Source: Burkholderia sp. HI2500
Lineage (GTDB): Bacteria; Pseudomonadota; Gammaproteobacteria; Burkholderiales; Burkholderiaceae
Length of the DNA stretch: 64,000 nt
Direction of reading: 5' to 3'
Assembly (NCBI RefSeq): GCF_002223055.1
Contig: NZ_NKFL01000005.1
Span: 744,001-808,000, forward strand
Shown here: piece by piece, positions 11,391 through 22,923 of the stretch
Position numbering within the stretch: position 1 is the stretch's first letter
Layout of the letters: each line of letters opens with the position of its first letter
Notes under the pieces: generated by a model
Database searches by the model: none
The model's input: only the letters and a program-made list of their open reading frames with translations
What the model was told of the DNA's origin: nothing
Position numbers and translations under genes: made by a program

Positions 11391-13172
11391 ATGCTGCCAG
11401 CACACAAACAGACCCTCGAAGCCCTGCTCGCGGATAGCGTCAAGCAGGTCGCACACGCGCTGAAAGGCGCCGACGCCGCGTCCGTCGCCCCCGTCATCAC
11501 GCTGGAGCGCCCGAAGGTCGCCGCGCACGGCGACGTCGCGTGCAACGTCGCGATGCAGCTCGCGAAGCCGCTCGGCACGAACCCGCGCCAGCTCGCCGAG
11601 CAGATCGTCGCCGCCCTCACCGCCCAGCCGGGCGCGCAAGGCCTCGTCGAAGCCGCCGAGATCGCCGGCCCCGGCTTCATCAACCTGCGCCTGTCGGCCG
11701 CCGCGAAGCAGGCCGTGATCGCCGCCGTGTTCGACCAGGGCCGCGCGTTCGGCACGTCGGATCGCGAGAAAGGCAAGCAGGTGCTGCTCGAATTCGTGTC
11801 GGCGAACCCGACCGGCCCGCTGCACGTCGGCCACGGCCGCCAGGCCGCGCTCGGCGACGTGCTCGCAAACGTGATCGCGAGCCAGGGCTACGCCGTGCAC
11901 CGCGAGTTCTACTACAACGACGCAGGCGTGCAGATCGGCAACCTCGCGATCTCGACGCAGGCACGCGCACGCGGCCTGAAGCCGGGCGACGCGGGCTGGC
12001 CGGAAGCCGCGTACAACGGCGAATACATCGCCGACATCGCACGCGACTTCCTGAACGGCGAAACGGTCGCCGCGTCGGACGGCGAGCCGGTCAAGGGCAC
12101 GGGCGACGTCGAGGATCTCGACGCGATCCGCAAGTTCGCGGTCACGTACCTGCGTCGCGAGCAGGACATGGATCTGCAGGCATTCGGCGTGAAGTTCGAC
12201 CAGTACTACCTCGAGTCGTCGCTGTACAGCGAAGGCCGTGTCGAGAAGACGGTCGATGCGCTGATCAAGGCCGGCATGACCTACGAGCAGGACGGCGCGC
12301 TGTGGCTGCGCACGACCGACGAAGGCGACGACAAGGATCGCGTGATGCGCAAGTCGGACGGCACGTACACGTACTTCGTGCCGGACGTCGCGTACCACGT
12401 GACGAAGTGGGAGCGCGGCTTCACGAAGGTGATCAACATCCAGGGTTCGGATCACCACGGCACGATCGCGCGCGTGCGCGCCGGCCTGCAGGGCCTGCAC
12501 ATCGGGATCCCGAAGGGCTACCCCGACTACGTGCTGCACAAGATGGTCACCGTGATGCGCGACGGCCAGGAAGTGAAGATCTCGAAGCGCGCGGGCAGCT
12601 ACGTGACGGTGCGCGACCTGATCGAATGGTCGGGCGGCGCGGCGGCGGGCCAGGAAGCGGCGCCGGACCTGATCGACGAAGCGACCATCACGCGCGGCCG
12701 TGACGCGGTGCGGTTCTTCCTGATCTCGCGCAAGGCCGATACCGAGTTCGTGTTCGACATCGACCTCGCGCTGAAACAGAACGACGAAAACCCGGTCTAT
12801 TACGTCCAGTACGCGCACGCGCGGATCTGCTCGGTGCTCAACGAGCTGAAGTCGCGCTACAACGTCGACGTCGCGCAGCTGCCGGGCGCCGACCTGTCGC
12901 AGCTGACGAGCACGCAAGCGGCGTCGCTGATGCAGAAGCTGGCCGAGTACCCGGACATGCTCACGCACGCGGCCAACGAACTGGCGCCGCACGCCGTTGC
13001 GTTCTACCTGCGCGATCTCGCTGGCGAATTCCACTCGTTCTACAATGCGGAGCGCGTGCTGGTCGACGACGAAGCGCCGCGCAATGCGCGCGCCGCACTC
13101 CTCGCCGCGACCCGGCAGGTGCTCGAGAATGGTCTGGCGGTGCTCGGCGTGTCCGCGCCCGCCAAGATGTAA
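11391..13172 (+). CDS. argS: Arginyl-tRNA synthetase
   Basis: A 593-residue class I aminoacyl-tRNA synthetase that charges tRNA-Arg. The N-terminal Add1 domain (about 1-115) recognises tRNA; the HIGH motif appears as HVGHGR at about 143-148 after NPTGPL; the KMSKS equivalent is KISKRAG near 395; the C-terminal DALR anticodon-binding domain ends the protein. Length is normal. It is followed at 134 bp by a SPOR-domain gene and dsbA in the same direction, a conserved betaproteobacterial order. Confidence 0.97.
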   Translation: MLPAHKQTLEALLADSVKQVAHALKGADAASVAPVITLERPKVAAHGDVACNVAMQLAKPLGTNPRQLAEQIVAALTAQPGAQGLVEAAEIAGPGFINLRLSAAAKQAVIAAVFDQGRAFGTSDREKGKQVLLEFVSANPTGPLHVGHGRQAALGDVLANVIASQGYAVHREFYYNDAGVQIGNLAISTQARARGLKPGDAGWPEAAYNGEYIADIARDFLNGETVAASDGEPVKGTGDVEDLDAIRKFAVTYLRREQDMDLQAFGVKFDQYYLESSLYSEGRVEKTVDALIKAGMTYEQDGALWLRTTDEGDDKDRVMRKSDGTYTYFVPDVAYHVTKWERGFTKVINIQGSDHHGTIARVRAGLQGLHIGIPKGYPDYVLHKMVTVMRDGQEVKISKRAGSYVTVRDLIEWSGGAAAGQEAAPDLIDEATITRGRDAVRFFLISRKADTEFVFDIDLALKQNDENPVYYVQYAHARICSVLNELKSRYNVDVAQLPGADLSQLTSTQAASLMQKLAEYPDMLTHAANELAPHAVAFYLRDLAGEFHSFYNAERVLVDDEAPRNARAALLAATRQVLENGLAVLGVSAPAKM

Positions 13173-13220
13173 CGTAGCAAGCGGCCCGAACCGGGCGCGA
13201 ATGGCTGCGGCTGGAGCGCC

Positions 13221-13268
13221 CGCCGTCGGGTGCCCGCCGCCGGGTGCCCGTCGCCGGGTGCCCGTCGC
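13221..13268 (+). repeat. Short 14-bp tandem repeat between argS and the SPOR gene
   Basis: Three near-identical 14-mers (consensus CGYCGCCGGGTGCC) at 13221, 13235 and 13249, followed by a 6-bp fragment of a fourth. They lie in the 133-bp gap after argS. No function is apparent. Confidence 0.85.
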
Positions 13269-13305
13269 AGCCTTTTCACGATTCTTTTTGCAGGTGACTC
13301 AAGCA

Positions 13306-14211
13306 ATGGCACAACCACGCCGAACTTCGAAGCAATCGAAACAAGCCGGAGGGACATTTCTTGGAATCGTGCTGGGCCTGATCGTCGGCCTCGCGATCGC
13401 CGTGGTGGTGGCGCTCTACATCACGCGTTCCCCGTCGCCGTTCGTGTCGAAGGTCGCGCCGCCGCCGGCCGACAACGGCGCGAGCCAGCCGCAGCAGTTC
13501 GATCCGAACCGCGCGCTGCAGGGCAAGACGCCCGGCCAGCCGGTGCCGCAGGCCGCGCAGCCCGCGCCGCCGAACACCGCGCCCGGCCAGGCCGCGAACC
13601 AGACCCAGGGCGGCCTGCTGCCCGAACCGCAGATCGTCGAAGTGCCGCCGCAGGCCAACGGGTCGAGCGGCTCGAACAACACCGGCAGCTCGAACAACAC
13701 GACCGCGTCGAACAATACGTCGTCGAGCAACGGCGTCGCCGTCGCGCCGAAGCCGGCCGACACCACGCCGCCGCCGAAGAAGACGCAGCAAGCGCAGCAG
13801 CAACAGCAGCAAGGCGGCGAGGACGACCTCGCCCGCTTCGCCGCGCAGAAGCAGGCGCAGCAAGCCGCCGCGCAAAAGCAGCAGCAACAGCAACTGGCCG
13901 CGAACACGCCGAAGCCGACCTCGTCGGCCACGGCCGCCGCGACGGCAAAGCCGCCGACCGCGAACGATGCGAATACCGGCTACTTCCTGCAGGTGGGCGC
14001 GTACAAGACGGAAGGCGACGCCGAGCAGCAGCGCGCGCGCCTCGGCTTCCAGGGTTTCGAGTCGAAGGTGTCGAAGCGCGATGTCAGCGGCGTGACGTAT
14101 TTCCGCGTGCGTGTCGGCCCGTTCTCGAAGTTCGAGGATATGAACTCGGCCCGCCAGCGCCTGTCCGATGCAGGTGTCGACACGGCGGTGATCCGTTTCA
14201 CGAAGCAGTAA
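13306..14211 (+). CDS. SPOR-domain membrane protein (FtsN-like)
   Basis: A 301-residue bitopic inner-membrane protein: short basic N-terminus (MAQPRRTSKQSKQAGG), one membrane helix at about 17-40, a long disordered periplasmic linker rich in Pro/Ala, Asn/Ser (about 122-150) and Gln (poly-Q runs near 165-200), and a C-terminal SPOR domain (about 225-301; YFLQVGAYKTEGDAEQQRARL, YFRVRVGPFSKFEDMNSARQRL) that binds denuded septal peptidoglycan. The layout matches FtsN-type division proteins. Start ATG 13306 gives the standard topology; the longer frame overlaps argS. Confidence 0.88.
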   Translation: MAQPRRTSKQSKQAGGTFLGIVLGLIVGLAIAVVVALYITRSPSPFVSKVAPPPADNGASQPQQFDPNRALQGKTPGQPVPQAAQPAPPNTAPGQAANQTQGGLLPEPQIVEVPPQANGSSGSNNTGSSNNTTASNNTSSSNGVAVAPKPADTTPPPKKTQQAQQQQQQGGEDDLARFAAQKQAQQAAAQKQQQQQLAANTPKPTSSATAAATAKPPTANDANTGYFLQVGAYKTEGDAEQQRARLGFQGFESKVSKRDVSGVTYFRVRVGPFSKFEDMNSARQRLSDAGVDTAVIRFTKQ

Positions 14212-14280
14212 GCAACCGGCCGAGCCCACTCAGAACCCGTTACGTTTCGTAACCCGAGCAACTGATTCGACGTTCACAAC

Positions 14281-14919
14281 ATGAAAAAACTGCTTAGCAC
14301 GCTCCTTCTGTCCCTGGGTCTGGCCGCCGGCCTCGCGCAGGCTTCGCCCGCCGCGCCGGTCGCCGGCAAGGACTTCGAGGTGATGAAGTCGCCGCAGCCG
14401 GTGTCCGCACCGGCCGGCAAGGTCGAGGTGATCGAATTCTTCTGGTACGGCTGCCCGCACTGCTACGAATTCGAGCCGACGATCGAGGCGTGGGTGAAGA
14501 AGCAAGGCAACAACATCGACTTCAAGCGCGTCCCGGTCGCATTCCGTGACGATTTCGTCCCGCACTCGAAGCTGTTCTACGCGGTGTCCGCGCTCGGCAT
14601 CTCCGAGAAGGTCACGCCGGCGATCTTCAACGCGATCCACAAGCAGAAGAACTACCTGCTGACGCCGCAGGCGCAGGCCGACTTCCTGGCCACGCAGGGC
14701 GTCGACAAGAAGCAGTTCACGGACGCATACAACTCGTTCAGCGTGCAGGGCGAAGTGAACCAGTCGGCCAAGCTGCTGAAGGACTACGCGATCGACGGCG
14801 TGCCGACGGTCGTCGTCCAGGGCAAGTACAAGACGGGCCCCGCTTACGCGAACAGCATCCCGGGCACGGCCCAGGTGCTCGACTTCCTCGTGAAGCAGGT
14901 TCAGGACAAGAAGCTCTGA
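14281..14919 (+). CDS. dsbA: Thiol:disulfide interchange protein DsbA
   Basis: A 212-residue periplasmic oxidase that introduces disulfides into secreted proteins. A signal peptide with cleavage after AQA (about residue 21) precedes the thioredoxin-like domain. The active site is WYGCPHCYEF (CPHC, residues about 58-61), and the cis-proline loop is GVPTVVV near 177. Length is standard. It lies 69 bp after the SPOR gene and 19 bp before an SDR gene, probably in one transcript. Confidence 0.95.
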   Translation: MKKLLSTLLLSLGLAAGLAQASPAAPVAGKDFEVMKSPQPVSAPAGKVEVIEFFWYGCPHCYEFEPTIEAWVKKQGNNIDFKRVPVAFRDDFVPHSKLFYAVSALGISEKVTPAIFNAIHKQKNYLLTPQAQADFLATQGVDKKQFTDAYNSFSVQGEVNQSAKLLKDYAIDGVPTVVVQGKYKTGPAYANSIPGTAQVLDFLVKQVQDKKL

Positions 14920-14938
14920 TCCCCGCCCGCCCGCCGGC

Positions 14939-15712
14939 ATGACTACTCCGCTGAAGGTCTTCATCACCGGCGCATCGAGCGGCCTCGGCCTCGCGATGGC
15001 CGAGGAATACGCCCGCCAGGGCGCCACGCTCGCACTCGTCGCGCGCCGCACCGATGCCCTCGATGCGTTCGCGCGGCGCTTCCCGAAGCTGTCCATCTCC
15101 GTCTATTCCGCCGACGTGCGCGACGCCGACGCGCTCGCGACGGCCGCCGCGTCGTTCATCGCGACGCACGGCTGCCCCGACGTCGTGATCGCGAACGCCG
15201 GCATCAGCCAGGGCGCCGTCACGGGCCAGGGCGATCTCGCGACGTTCCGCGACGTGATGGACATCAATTATTACGGGATGGTCGCGACGTTCGAGCCGTT
15301 CGTCGGCCCGATGACGGCCACGCGCCACGGCACGCTGGTCGGTGTCGCGAGCGTTGCCGGCGTGCGCGGGCTGCCCGGTTCCGGTGCGTACAGCGCGTCG
15401 AAATCGGCCGCGATCAAGTATCTCGAAGCGCTGCGCGTCGAGTTGCGGCCGGCCGGTGTCGGCGTCGTGACGATCGCGCCCGGCTACATCCGCACGCCGA
15501 TGACCGCGCACAACCCGTACCGAATGCCGTTCCTGATGGACGCCGACCGCTTCGCGGCGCGTGCGGCCCAGGCGATCGCGCGGCAGCGCGCGTTCCGCGT
15601 GATTCCGTGGCAGATGGGTGTGGTCGCGAAGGTGTTGCATGTGTTGCCGCGCTGGCTGTACGACCGCCTGTTCGAGAAGGCGCCGCGCAAGCCGAAGGCG
15701 GGGGCGCACTGA
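14939..15712 (+). CDS. SDR family oxidoreductase
   Basis: A 257-residue short-chain dehydrogenase/reductase. The nucleotide-binding TGASSGLG is at residues 10-17, NAG at about 85-87, and the catalytic Ser...YSASK (Tyr/Lys) near 153-157. The C-terminus (VLHVLPRWLYDRLFEKAPRKPKAGAH) is hydrophobic then basic and may touch the membrane, as in lipid-acting members. Probably co-transcribed with dsbA (19 bp gap). Substrate unknown. Confidence 0.9.
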   Translation: MTTPLKVFITGASSGLGLAMAEEYARQGATLALVARRTDALDAFARRFPKLSISVYSADVRDADALATAAASFIATHGCPDVVIANAGISQGAVTGQGDLATFRDVMDINYYGMVATFEPFVGPMTATRHGTLVGVASVAGVRGLPGSGAYSASKSAAIKYLEALRVELRPAGVGVVTIAPGYIRTPMTAHNPYRMPFLMDADRFAARAAQAIARQRAFRVIPWQMGVVAKVLHVLPRWLYDRLFEKAPRKPKAGAH

Positions 15713-15728
15713 CGCTCCGGTGAGCACC

Positions 15729-15752
15729 GGCCCGCGTGAAGCTTCGCGGGCC
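15729..15752 (+). terminator. GC hairpin after the dsbA-SDR genes, T-run replaced by repeat
   Basis: A perfect 8-bp stem (GGCCCGCG and CGCGGGCC) with an 8-nt loop begins 17 bp after the SDR stop codon. It looks like the stem of an intrinsic terminator, but instead of a T-run it is followed directly by the pyrimidine-rich octanucleotide repeat at 15753. Confidence 0.5.
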
Positions 15753-15864
15753 GTCTCTCCGTCTCTCCGTCTCTCCGTCTCTCCGTCTCTCCGTCTCTCC
15801 GTCTCTCCGTCTCTCCGTCTCTCCGTCTCTCCGTCTCTCCGTCTCTCCGTCTCTCCGTCTCTCC
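15753..15864 (+). repeat. Perfect 14-copy octanucleotide repeat (GTCTCTCC)n
   Basis: Fourteen uninterrupted identical copies of GTCTCTCC (112 bp), followed by two degenerate copies reading GCATCACC. It is intergenic, 346 bp upstream of the peptide-binding protein gene. Perfect identity points to recent slippage and likely length variation between strains. Open frames across it on either strand are by-products of the repeat. Confidence 0.97.
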
Positions 15865-16209
15865 GCATCACCGCATCACCGCCTCTCCACACTACGCCAG
15901 GCGGCTTTGACGCTTCGATTCACCACACGCCCGCACCGCTCCCGCGCCGTCCCCGACGCGTCACTGCCCAGCATCCCCGGCGCCAGCGTTCCGCCGTCCG
16001 CAGCCTCCTTCGCCCCACTCGCCGCCCCAACACCCGTTCCGTCGCGAACGCAGCCGTTTTTCGGCCAATTCGCCGCGTTCAGGCGCCTTTTTTCACGCGT
16101 CGCGCGCTTTGACGGTATGCTATTCGCCAGCCGCGCCGGCCCTGTCCGCTTCCGGGCCGCGCCCGCATCCCGTCACCCAGCAAAAAACACAAGCCACGTG
16201 GGAGATCCT
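15865..16209. other. Gene-free leader region before the peptide-binding protein gene
   Basis: Between the octanucleotide tract and the start codon at 16210 I see no convincing gene. The frame is open on the plus strand but gives proline/arginine-rich sequence. A TTGACG at 16109 and TATGCT at 16116 are promoter-like words but not correctly spaced with each other. A GGGAG ribosome binding site lies just before 16210. Confidence 0.5.
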
Positions 16210-17805
16210 ATGCAGCTCAAGCTGTTCGCCGCGGCCACGCTCGCCGCCGCCCTCGCCGCCCCCGGCCTCGCCGCCGCCAAGCCGCTCACCGTCTGCACGG
16301 AATCGAGCCCGGACGGCTTCGACGTCGTCCAGTACAACTCGCTCGTCACGACCAACGCGTCGGCGGACGTGATCTTCAACACGCTCGTGTCGTACGACGA
16401 AGCCGCGAAGAAAGTCGTGCCCGCGCTCGCCGACAAATGGGACGCGAGCGCCGACGGCCTCACGTACACGTTCCATTTGCGCCCGAGCGTCGCGTTCCAG
16501 ACCACCGACTATTTCAAGCCGACCCGCGCGCTCGACGCGGACGACGTCGTGTTCACGTTCTCGCGGATGCTCGACGACTCGAATCCGTGGCACAAGGTGG
16601 CCGGCGCGAGCGGCTTCCCGCACGCGCAGTCGATGGGGCTCGTGAAGCTCGTGAAGTCGGTCACGAAGGTCGACGACAGCACCGTGAAGTTCGTGCTGAA
16701 TGAGCCGAATGCGACGTTCGTGCCGATCCTGACGATGGGCTTCGCGTCGATCTACTCGGCCGAATACGCGGACCAGCTGCTCAAGGCCGGCAAGCAGGCC
16801 GACCTGAACGGGAAGCCGGTCGGCACCGGCCCGTTCGTGCTGAAGAGCTACACGAAGGACGCGCTGATCCGCTACGACGTGAACCCGACCTACTGGGGCA
16901 CGAAGCCGAAGGTCGACCGGCTGATCTATGCGATCACGCCCGATCCGTCGGTGCGGCTGCAGAAGGTGAAGGCCGGCGAATGCCAGATCGCGCTGTCGCC
17001 GAAGCCGCAGGACGTGCTCGCCGCGAAGGGCGAAAGCGCACTGAAGGTCGCGCAGACGCCCGCGTTCATGACCGCGTTCGTTGCACTGAACACGCAGAAG
17101 AAGCCGCTCGACAACGACAAGGTGCGCGAGGCGCTGAACCTCGCGTTCGACCGCGCGACCTACCTGAAGGTCGTGTTCGACAACACCGCGACGGCCGCGA
17201 ACAACCCGTATCCGCCGAACACGTGGAGCTACGCGAAGGACGTCGCGCCGTATGCGTACGATCCGGCGAAGGCGAAGCAGCTGCTCGCGCAGGCCGGCTT
17301 CCCGAACGGCTTCTCGACGACGATCTGGACGCGCCCGACCGGCAGCGTGCTGAACCCGAACCCGAAGGTCGGCGCGGAGCTGTTGCAGGCCGACCTCGCG
17401 AAGATCGGCGTGAAGGCCGAGGTCAAGGTGATCGAATGGGGCGAGCTGATCAAGCAGGCGAAGCTCGGCCAGCATGACATGCTGTTCATGGGCTGGGCCG
17501 GCGACAACGGCGATCCGGACAACTACCTGTCGCCGCTGTTCAGCTGCAATGCGGTGAAGTCGGGCATCAACTTCGCGCGCTTCTGCGACACGCAGCTCGA
17601 CAAGCTGATCGCCGACGGCAAGTCGACCGCCGACCAGGCCAAGCGCGCGAAGCTGTATGAAGCCGCGCAGAAGATCATCCACGACCAGGCGCTGTGGATT
17701 CCGCTCGGCTATCCGACCGCGGCCGCGCTCACGCGCACGAACGTGAGCGGCTATCACGTGAGTCCGTTCGGACGGCAGAACTTCACGACCGTCGCCGTGC
17801 AGTAA
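16210..17805 (+). CDS. ABC transporter substrate-binding protein (DppA-like)
   Basis: A 531-residue periplasmic binding protein of the SBP family 5 (oligo/dipeptide, nickel or heme type). A signal peptide ends after APGLAAA (about residue 22); family motifs follow (YNSLVTTNASADVIFNTLVSYD, PALADKWDASADGLTYTFHLR, GTGPFVLKSYTKDALIRY, GDNGDPDNYLSPLFSC). Length and the CTESSPDGFD start resemble DppA, so dipeptide uptake is most likely. No permease or ATPase genes follow: the next gene is an ABC-F protein, so the transporter must be encoded elsewhere. Confidence 0.92.
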   Translation: MQLKLFAAATLAAALAAPGLAAAKPLTVCTESSPDGFDVVQYNSLVTTNASADVIFNTLVSYDEAAKKVVPALADKWDASADGLTYTFHLRPSVAFQTTDYFKPTRALDADDVVFTFSRMLDDSNPWHKVAGASGFPHAQSMGLVKLVKSVTKVDDSTVKFVLNEPNATFVPILTMGFASIYSAEYADQLLKAGKQADLNGKPVGTGPFVLKSYTKDALIRYDVNPTYWGTKPKVDRLIYAITPDPSVRLQKVKAGECQIALSPKPQDVLAAKGESALKVAQTPAFMTAFVALNTQKKPLDNDKVREALNLAFDRATYLKVVFDNTATAANNPYPPNTWSYAKDVAPYAYDPAKAKQLLAQAGFPNGFSTTIWTRPTGSVLNPNPKVGAELLQADLAKIGVKAEVKVIEWGELIKQAKLGQHDMLFMGWAGDNGDPDNYLSPLFSCNAVKSGINFARFCDTQLDKLIADGKSTADQAKRAKLYEAAQKIIHDQALWIPLGYPTAAALTRTNVSGYHVSPFGRQNFTTVAVQ

Positions 17806-18003
17806 CGCGACCCTCGCGCGTGGCGCGCAAGCGACGGTGCGTCCGACCATCGCTTGCGGCCCGCGCGCCGCGCTTGCTACACTGCGCGCCTATTCCTCAT
17901 ACCGGACGCCAGCCAAAGTGAACAACTAAGCCTTCCCAAAATGTTTTCGCCGCCGTGCCACGCACGCCCGCGCGAAGGTCTTCACGCATTTTTGGAGGTG
18001 CTT

Positions 18004-19650
<1,647 letters not shown>

Positions 19651-19666
19651 GGAGAACGAAACGGTG

Positions 19667-20746
19667 TCAGCCGGCGGTGCGGAACCGCAGCACACCGTCG
19701 TCGCCCTGCTCGCGCACGAGCTCACCCGAGAGCCACAGCAGGTTCAGGTGCGCGAGCGCCTCGCCGAGCGCGAACGTCATCTGGTGGATGTCGAGTTCGC
19801 GGCGGCGGAACATGATCGGCACGATGTCGGCCGCGCTCATCGGCTGTTCCGCGCAGGCGACGCGCACTTCGGCCAGGCGCGCGTCGTGGTGTTCGCGCAG
19901 TTGCGTGATGCGCGTGCGCACGCCGCGGAACGGCTTGCCGTGCGACGGCAGCACCAGCGTATCGGGCGCCATCGTCTCGTAGCGGCCGAGCGACTGCAGG
20001 TACAAGGCGAGCGGGTTCGCTTCCGGTTCGAGGTCGAACACGGACACGTTCGTCGAGATGCGCGGCAGCACCATGTCGCCGGAGATCAGCACGCCGTCCG
20101 CTTCGCTGTGCAGCGCGCAATGTTCAGGCGAATGGCCGAAGCCGGTCACGACGCGCCAAGTGCGCGCGCCGATCGTCACCGCGTCGCCTTCGCGCAAGCG
20201 CCGGTAGCGCGGCGGCACGGCCGGCACGAGATCCGAGTAGTAGTTGCGGCGGTTGCGCAGCTTGTCGAGCGCGGCCGGATCGGTCAGCCCGTGGCGCGCG
20301 AAGTGATCGGCGGCGGCCGCGCCGCCCGCGTTCGAGCCGTTGCCGGCCGCCATCAGGCAGCCGAACATGTACTCGCCGAGCGTCATCCACAGCCGCACGT
20401 TCCAGCGGCCCTTGTCGCCGCCTTCGCACAGCCAGTTCGCGAGGCCGAAGTGATCGGGGTGGCAATGCGTGACGAGCACGCGCAGCACGGGCAGGCCGTC
20501 GAGATGCGTGTCGAAGATCTGCTCCCAGTGCGTGCGGATCGCATCCGACGCGATCCCGCAATCGACGATCGTCCAGCCGGCCTGCCCGTCGATTTCGTCG
20601 CGCAGCAGCCAGAGGTTGATGTGATCGAGCGAGAACGGCAGCGGCATGCGCAGCCAGCGCACGCCGGGCGCGACCTCGAACGTGTCGCCCGCGGCGGGCA
20701 GCGTATCGGCGAAGGGATAGTCGAGTTGGTGTTCCAGTGCGTTCAT
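19667..20746 (-). CDS. MBL-fold metallo-hydrolase
   Basis: A 359-residue metallo-beta-lactamase-fold hydrolase. Zinc ligands are visible in THCHPDHFG (near 92-98), GHSPEH (near 204-209), SGDM (near 224) and SHGKP (near 271). A C-terminal winged-helix-like segment (ADIVPIMFRRRELDIHQMTFALGEALAHLNLLW) matches the LACTB2/glyoxalase-II-like group with an appended C-terminal domain. It converges on the ABC-F gene with only a 16-bp gap. Substrate unknown; thioesters are common for the group. Confidence 0.9.
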   Translation of the reverse strand: MNALEHQLDYPFADTLPAAGDTFEVAPGVRWLRMPLPFSLDHINLWLLRDEIDGQAGWTIVDCGIASDAIRTHWEQIFDTHLDGLPVLRVLVTHCHPDHFGLANWLCEGGDKGRWNVRLWMTLGEYMFGCLMAAGNGSNAGGAAAADHFARHGLTDPAALDKLRNRRNYYSDLVPAVPPRYRRLREGDAVTIGARTWRVVTGFGHSPEHCALHSEADGVLISGDMVLPRISTNVSVFDLEPEANPLALYLQSLGRYETMAPDTLVLPSHGKPFRGVRTRITQLREHHDARLAEVRVACAEQPMSAADIVPIMFRRRELDIHQMTFALGEALAHLNLLWLSGELVREQGDDGVLRFRTAG

Positions 20747-21050
20747 CGGTGGGGCGTCTCGTCGTTATCGGTGCGATTGCGCGCCGGCGGCAGGCCGCGG
20801 CGGGCGTTCCGCCGATTCTATCGCCGTCCCGAGGAACGCGTGCCCGGCGGCTTGCTGCCCGTCAAAAAAAGTTCGTGCCAGAATCGGTTCCGTACCCGTA
20901 TCTTTACGCGAAGATGCACCGAACGGCACCCAACGGCGGGCAACCCGCCGCTTGCCGGCCAGCCGCGCCTTGCCGCAAAGCCCTTGAACCGCCCGCTTGG
21001 GCGCTAAAATGGCGAGTGCTTACAGCCCCTCCCGAACGAGCCTGCACGCG
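20747..21050. other. Divergent promoter region, MBL hydrolase / aceK
   Basis: A 304-bp gap between two divergent genes. It has an AAAAAAA tract near 20865 and AT-richer sequence to 20913, a direct near-duplicate CGCTTGCCGGCC/GCGCCTTGCCGC-type GC segment, and the aceK promoter-like hexamers described separately. No gene or RNA was recognised. Confidence 0.5.
20984..21010 (+). promoter_or_regulatory. Candidate aceK promoter
   Basis: TTGAAC (20984-20989) and TAAAAT (21005-21010) are separated by 15 bp. The -10 matches 5 of 6 and the -35 4 of 6 consensus positions, and transcription would start about 35 bp before the chosen aceK ATG at 21051. The spacer is shorter than ideal. Confidence 0.4.
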
Positions 21051-22868
21051 ATGAATCACTTCCCCAAACTGCTGTCCTCGCAGATCGGTTTCGACGTCGC
21101 GCAGACGATGCTCGAAAACTTCGACCGCCATTACCGGATCTTCCGCGAGGCGGCCGTCGAGGCGAAGACGCTGTTCGAGCGTGGCGACTGGCATGGGCTG
21201 CAGCGGCTCGCGCGCGAGCGGATCACGTCGTACGACGATCGCGTGAAGGAATGCGTCGAGGTGCTGGAAGACGAATACGACGCGGAGAACATCGACGACG
21301 AAGTGTGGCAGCAGATCAAGCTGCACTACATCGGCCTGCTCACGTCGCACCGCCAGCCCGAGTGCGCGGAGACCTTCTTCAATTCGGTGTGCTGCAAGAT
21401 CCTGCACCGCTCGTACTTCAGCAACGATTTCATCTTCGTGCGCCCGGCGATCTCGACCGAGTATCTGGAGAACGACGAGCCGGCCGCGAAGCCGACCTAC
21501 CGCGCGTACTATCCGGGCACCGACGGGCTCGCGGCCACGCTCGAGCGGATCGTCACGAACTTCCAGCTCGAGCCGGCGTTCGACGATCTCCCGCGCGACA
21601 TCGCATGCGTGATGCAGGCGATCCACGACGAATTCGGCCACTTCGACGAAGCGCCGAATTTCCAGATCCACGTGCTGTCGTCGCTGTTCTTCCGCAACAA
21701 GAGCGCGTACATCGTCGGCCGCATCATCAACGCCGACCGCGTGCTGCCGTTCGCGGTGCCGATCCGCCACGTGCGCCCGGGCGTGCTCGCGCTCGACACC
21801 GTCCTGCTGCGCCGCGACCAGCTGATGATCATCTTCGGCTTCTCGCACTCGTATTTCCTCGTCGACATGGGCGTGCCGTCCGCGTACGTCGACTTCCTGT
21901 GCACGATCATGCCCGGCAAGCCGAAGGCGGAGATCTACACGTCGGTCGGCCTGCAGAAGCAGGGCAAGAACCTGTTCTATCGCGACCTGCTGCACCATCT
22001 GTCGCATTCGAGCGACCGCTTCATCATCGCGCCCGGGATCAAGGGCCTCGTGATGCTCGTGTTCACGCTGCCGTCGTTCCCGTACGTGTTCAAGATCATC
22101 AAGGATCAGTTCCCGCCGCCGAAGGAAACGACGCGCGCGCAGATCATGGAGAAGTACCAGCTCGTGAAGCGCCACGACCGCCTCGGGCGAATGGCCGACA
22201 CGCTCGAGTACTCGAGCGTCGCGCTGCCGCTCGCGCGGCTCGACCACGCGCTCGTGCGCGAGCTGGAGAAGGAAGTGCCGTCGCTGCTCGAATACGAGGA
22301 CGGCAATCTCGTGATCGAGCACCTGTACATCGAGCGCCGGATGACGCCGCTCAACCTGTACCTGCAGAACGGCTCCGATGCCGACGTCGAGCACGGCGTG
22401 AAGGAGTACGGCAACGCGGTGAAGGAGCTGATGAAGGCGAACATCTTCCCCGGCGACATGCTGTACAAGAACTTCGGCGTCACGCGCCACGGCCGCGTGG
22501 TGTTCTACGACTACGACGAGATCGAGTACCTGACCGACTGCAACGTGCGCCGCGTGCCGGCGCCGCGCAACGAGGAAGACGAGCTGTCCGGCGAACCGTG
22601 GTATACCGTCGGCCCGCACGACATCTTTCCGGAAACCTACGGGCCGTTCCTGCTCGGCGACCCGCGCGTGCGCGACGTCTTCATGAAGCATCACGCGGAC
22701 TTTTTCGATCCCGCGCTGTGGCAGGCCAGCAAGGACAAGCTGATCCAGGGCGAATTGCCCGACTTTTATCCGTACGACACCGCGCTGCGCTTTTGCGTGC
22801 GCTACCCCGCGCGCTTCGGCGCGAGTGACCAGAACGAGGGCGCCGGCGACGCGCAGCGCGCCGCCTGA
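21051..22868 (+). CDS. aceK: Isocitrate dehydrogenase kinase/phosphatase
   Basis: A 605-residue bifunctional enzyme that switches isocitrate dehydrogenase off (kinase) and on (phosphatase), steering carbon into the glyoxylate shunt. Family hallmarks include [48 protein letters not shown] (ATP-binding region), and the kinase core [20 protein letters not shown] with the metal-binding acidic residues. Length is typical (about 580-610). Start ATG 21051 is chosen over the ATG at 20997, which would put the start upstream of the likely promoter. aceA and aceB are not adjacent, unlike in E. coli. Confidence 0.96.
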   Translation: MNHFPKLLSSQIGFDVAQTMLENFDRHYRIFREAAVEAKTLFERGDWHGLQRLARERITSYDDRVKECVEVLEDEYDAENIDDEVWQQIKLHYIGLLTSHRQPECAETFFNSVCCKILHRSYFSNDFIFVRPAISTEYLENDEPAAKPTYRAYYPGTDGLAATLERIVTNFQLEPAFDDLPRDIACVMQAIHDEFGHFDEAPNFQIHVLSSLFFRNKSAYIVGRIINADRVLPFAVPIRHVRPGVLALDTVLLRRDQLMIIFGFSHSYFLVDMGVPSAYVDFLCTIMPGKPKAEIYTSVGLQKQGKNLFYRDLLHHLSHSSDRFIIAPGIKGLVMLVFTLPSFPYVFKIIKDQFPPPKETTRAQIMEKYQLVKRHDRLGRMADTLEYSSVALPLARLDHALVRELEKEVPSLLEYEDGNLVIEHLYIERRMTPLNLYLQNGSDADVEHGVKEYGNAVKELMKANIFPGDMLYKNFGVTRHGRVVFYDYDEIEYLTDCNVRRVPAPRNEEDELSGEPWYTVGPHDIFPETYGPFLLGDPRVRDVFMKHHADFFDPALWQASKDKLIQGELPDFYPYDTALRFCVRYPARFGASDQNEGAGDAQRAA

Positions 22869-22923
22869 CGCCCGCTAGACCGCACCGATTGCGACCCGAT
22901 TTCCGTCAACGGAATCCACATCG

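Noticed and set aside
15736..16209. Extended N-terminus for the peptide-binding protein from an ATG at 15736
   Set aside because: That extension is the translated octanucleotide repeat; the ATG at 16210 has a ribosome binding site and a proper signal peptide.
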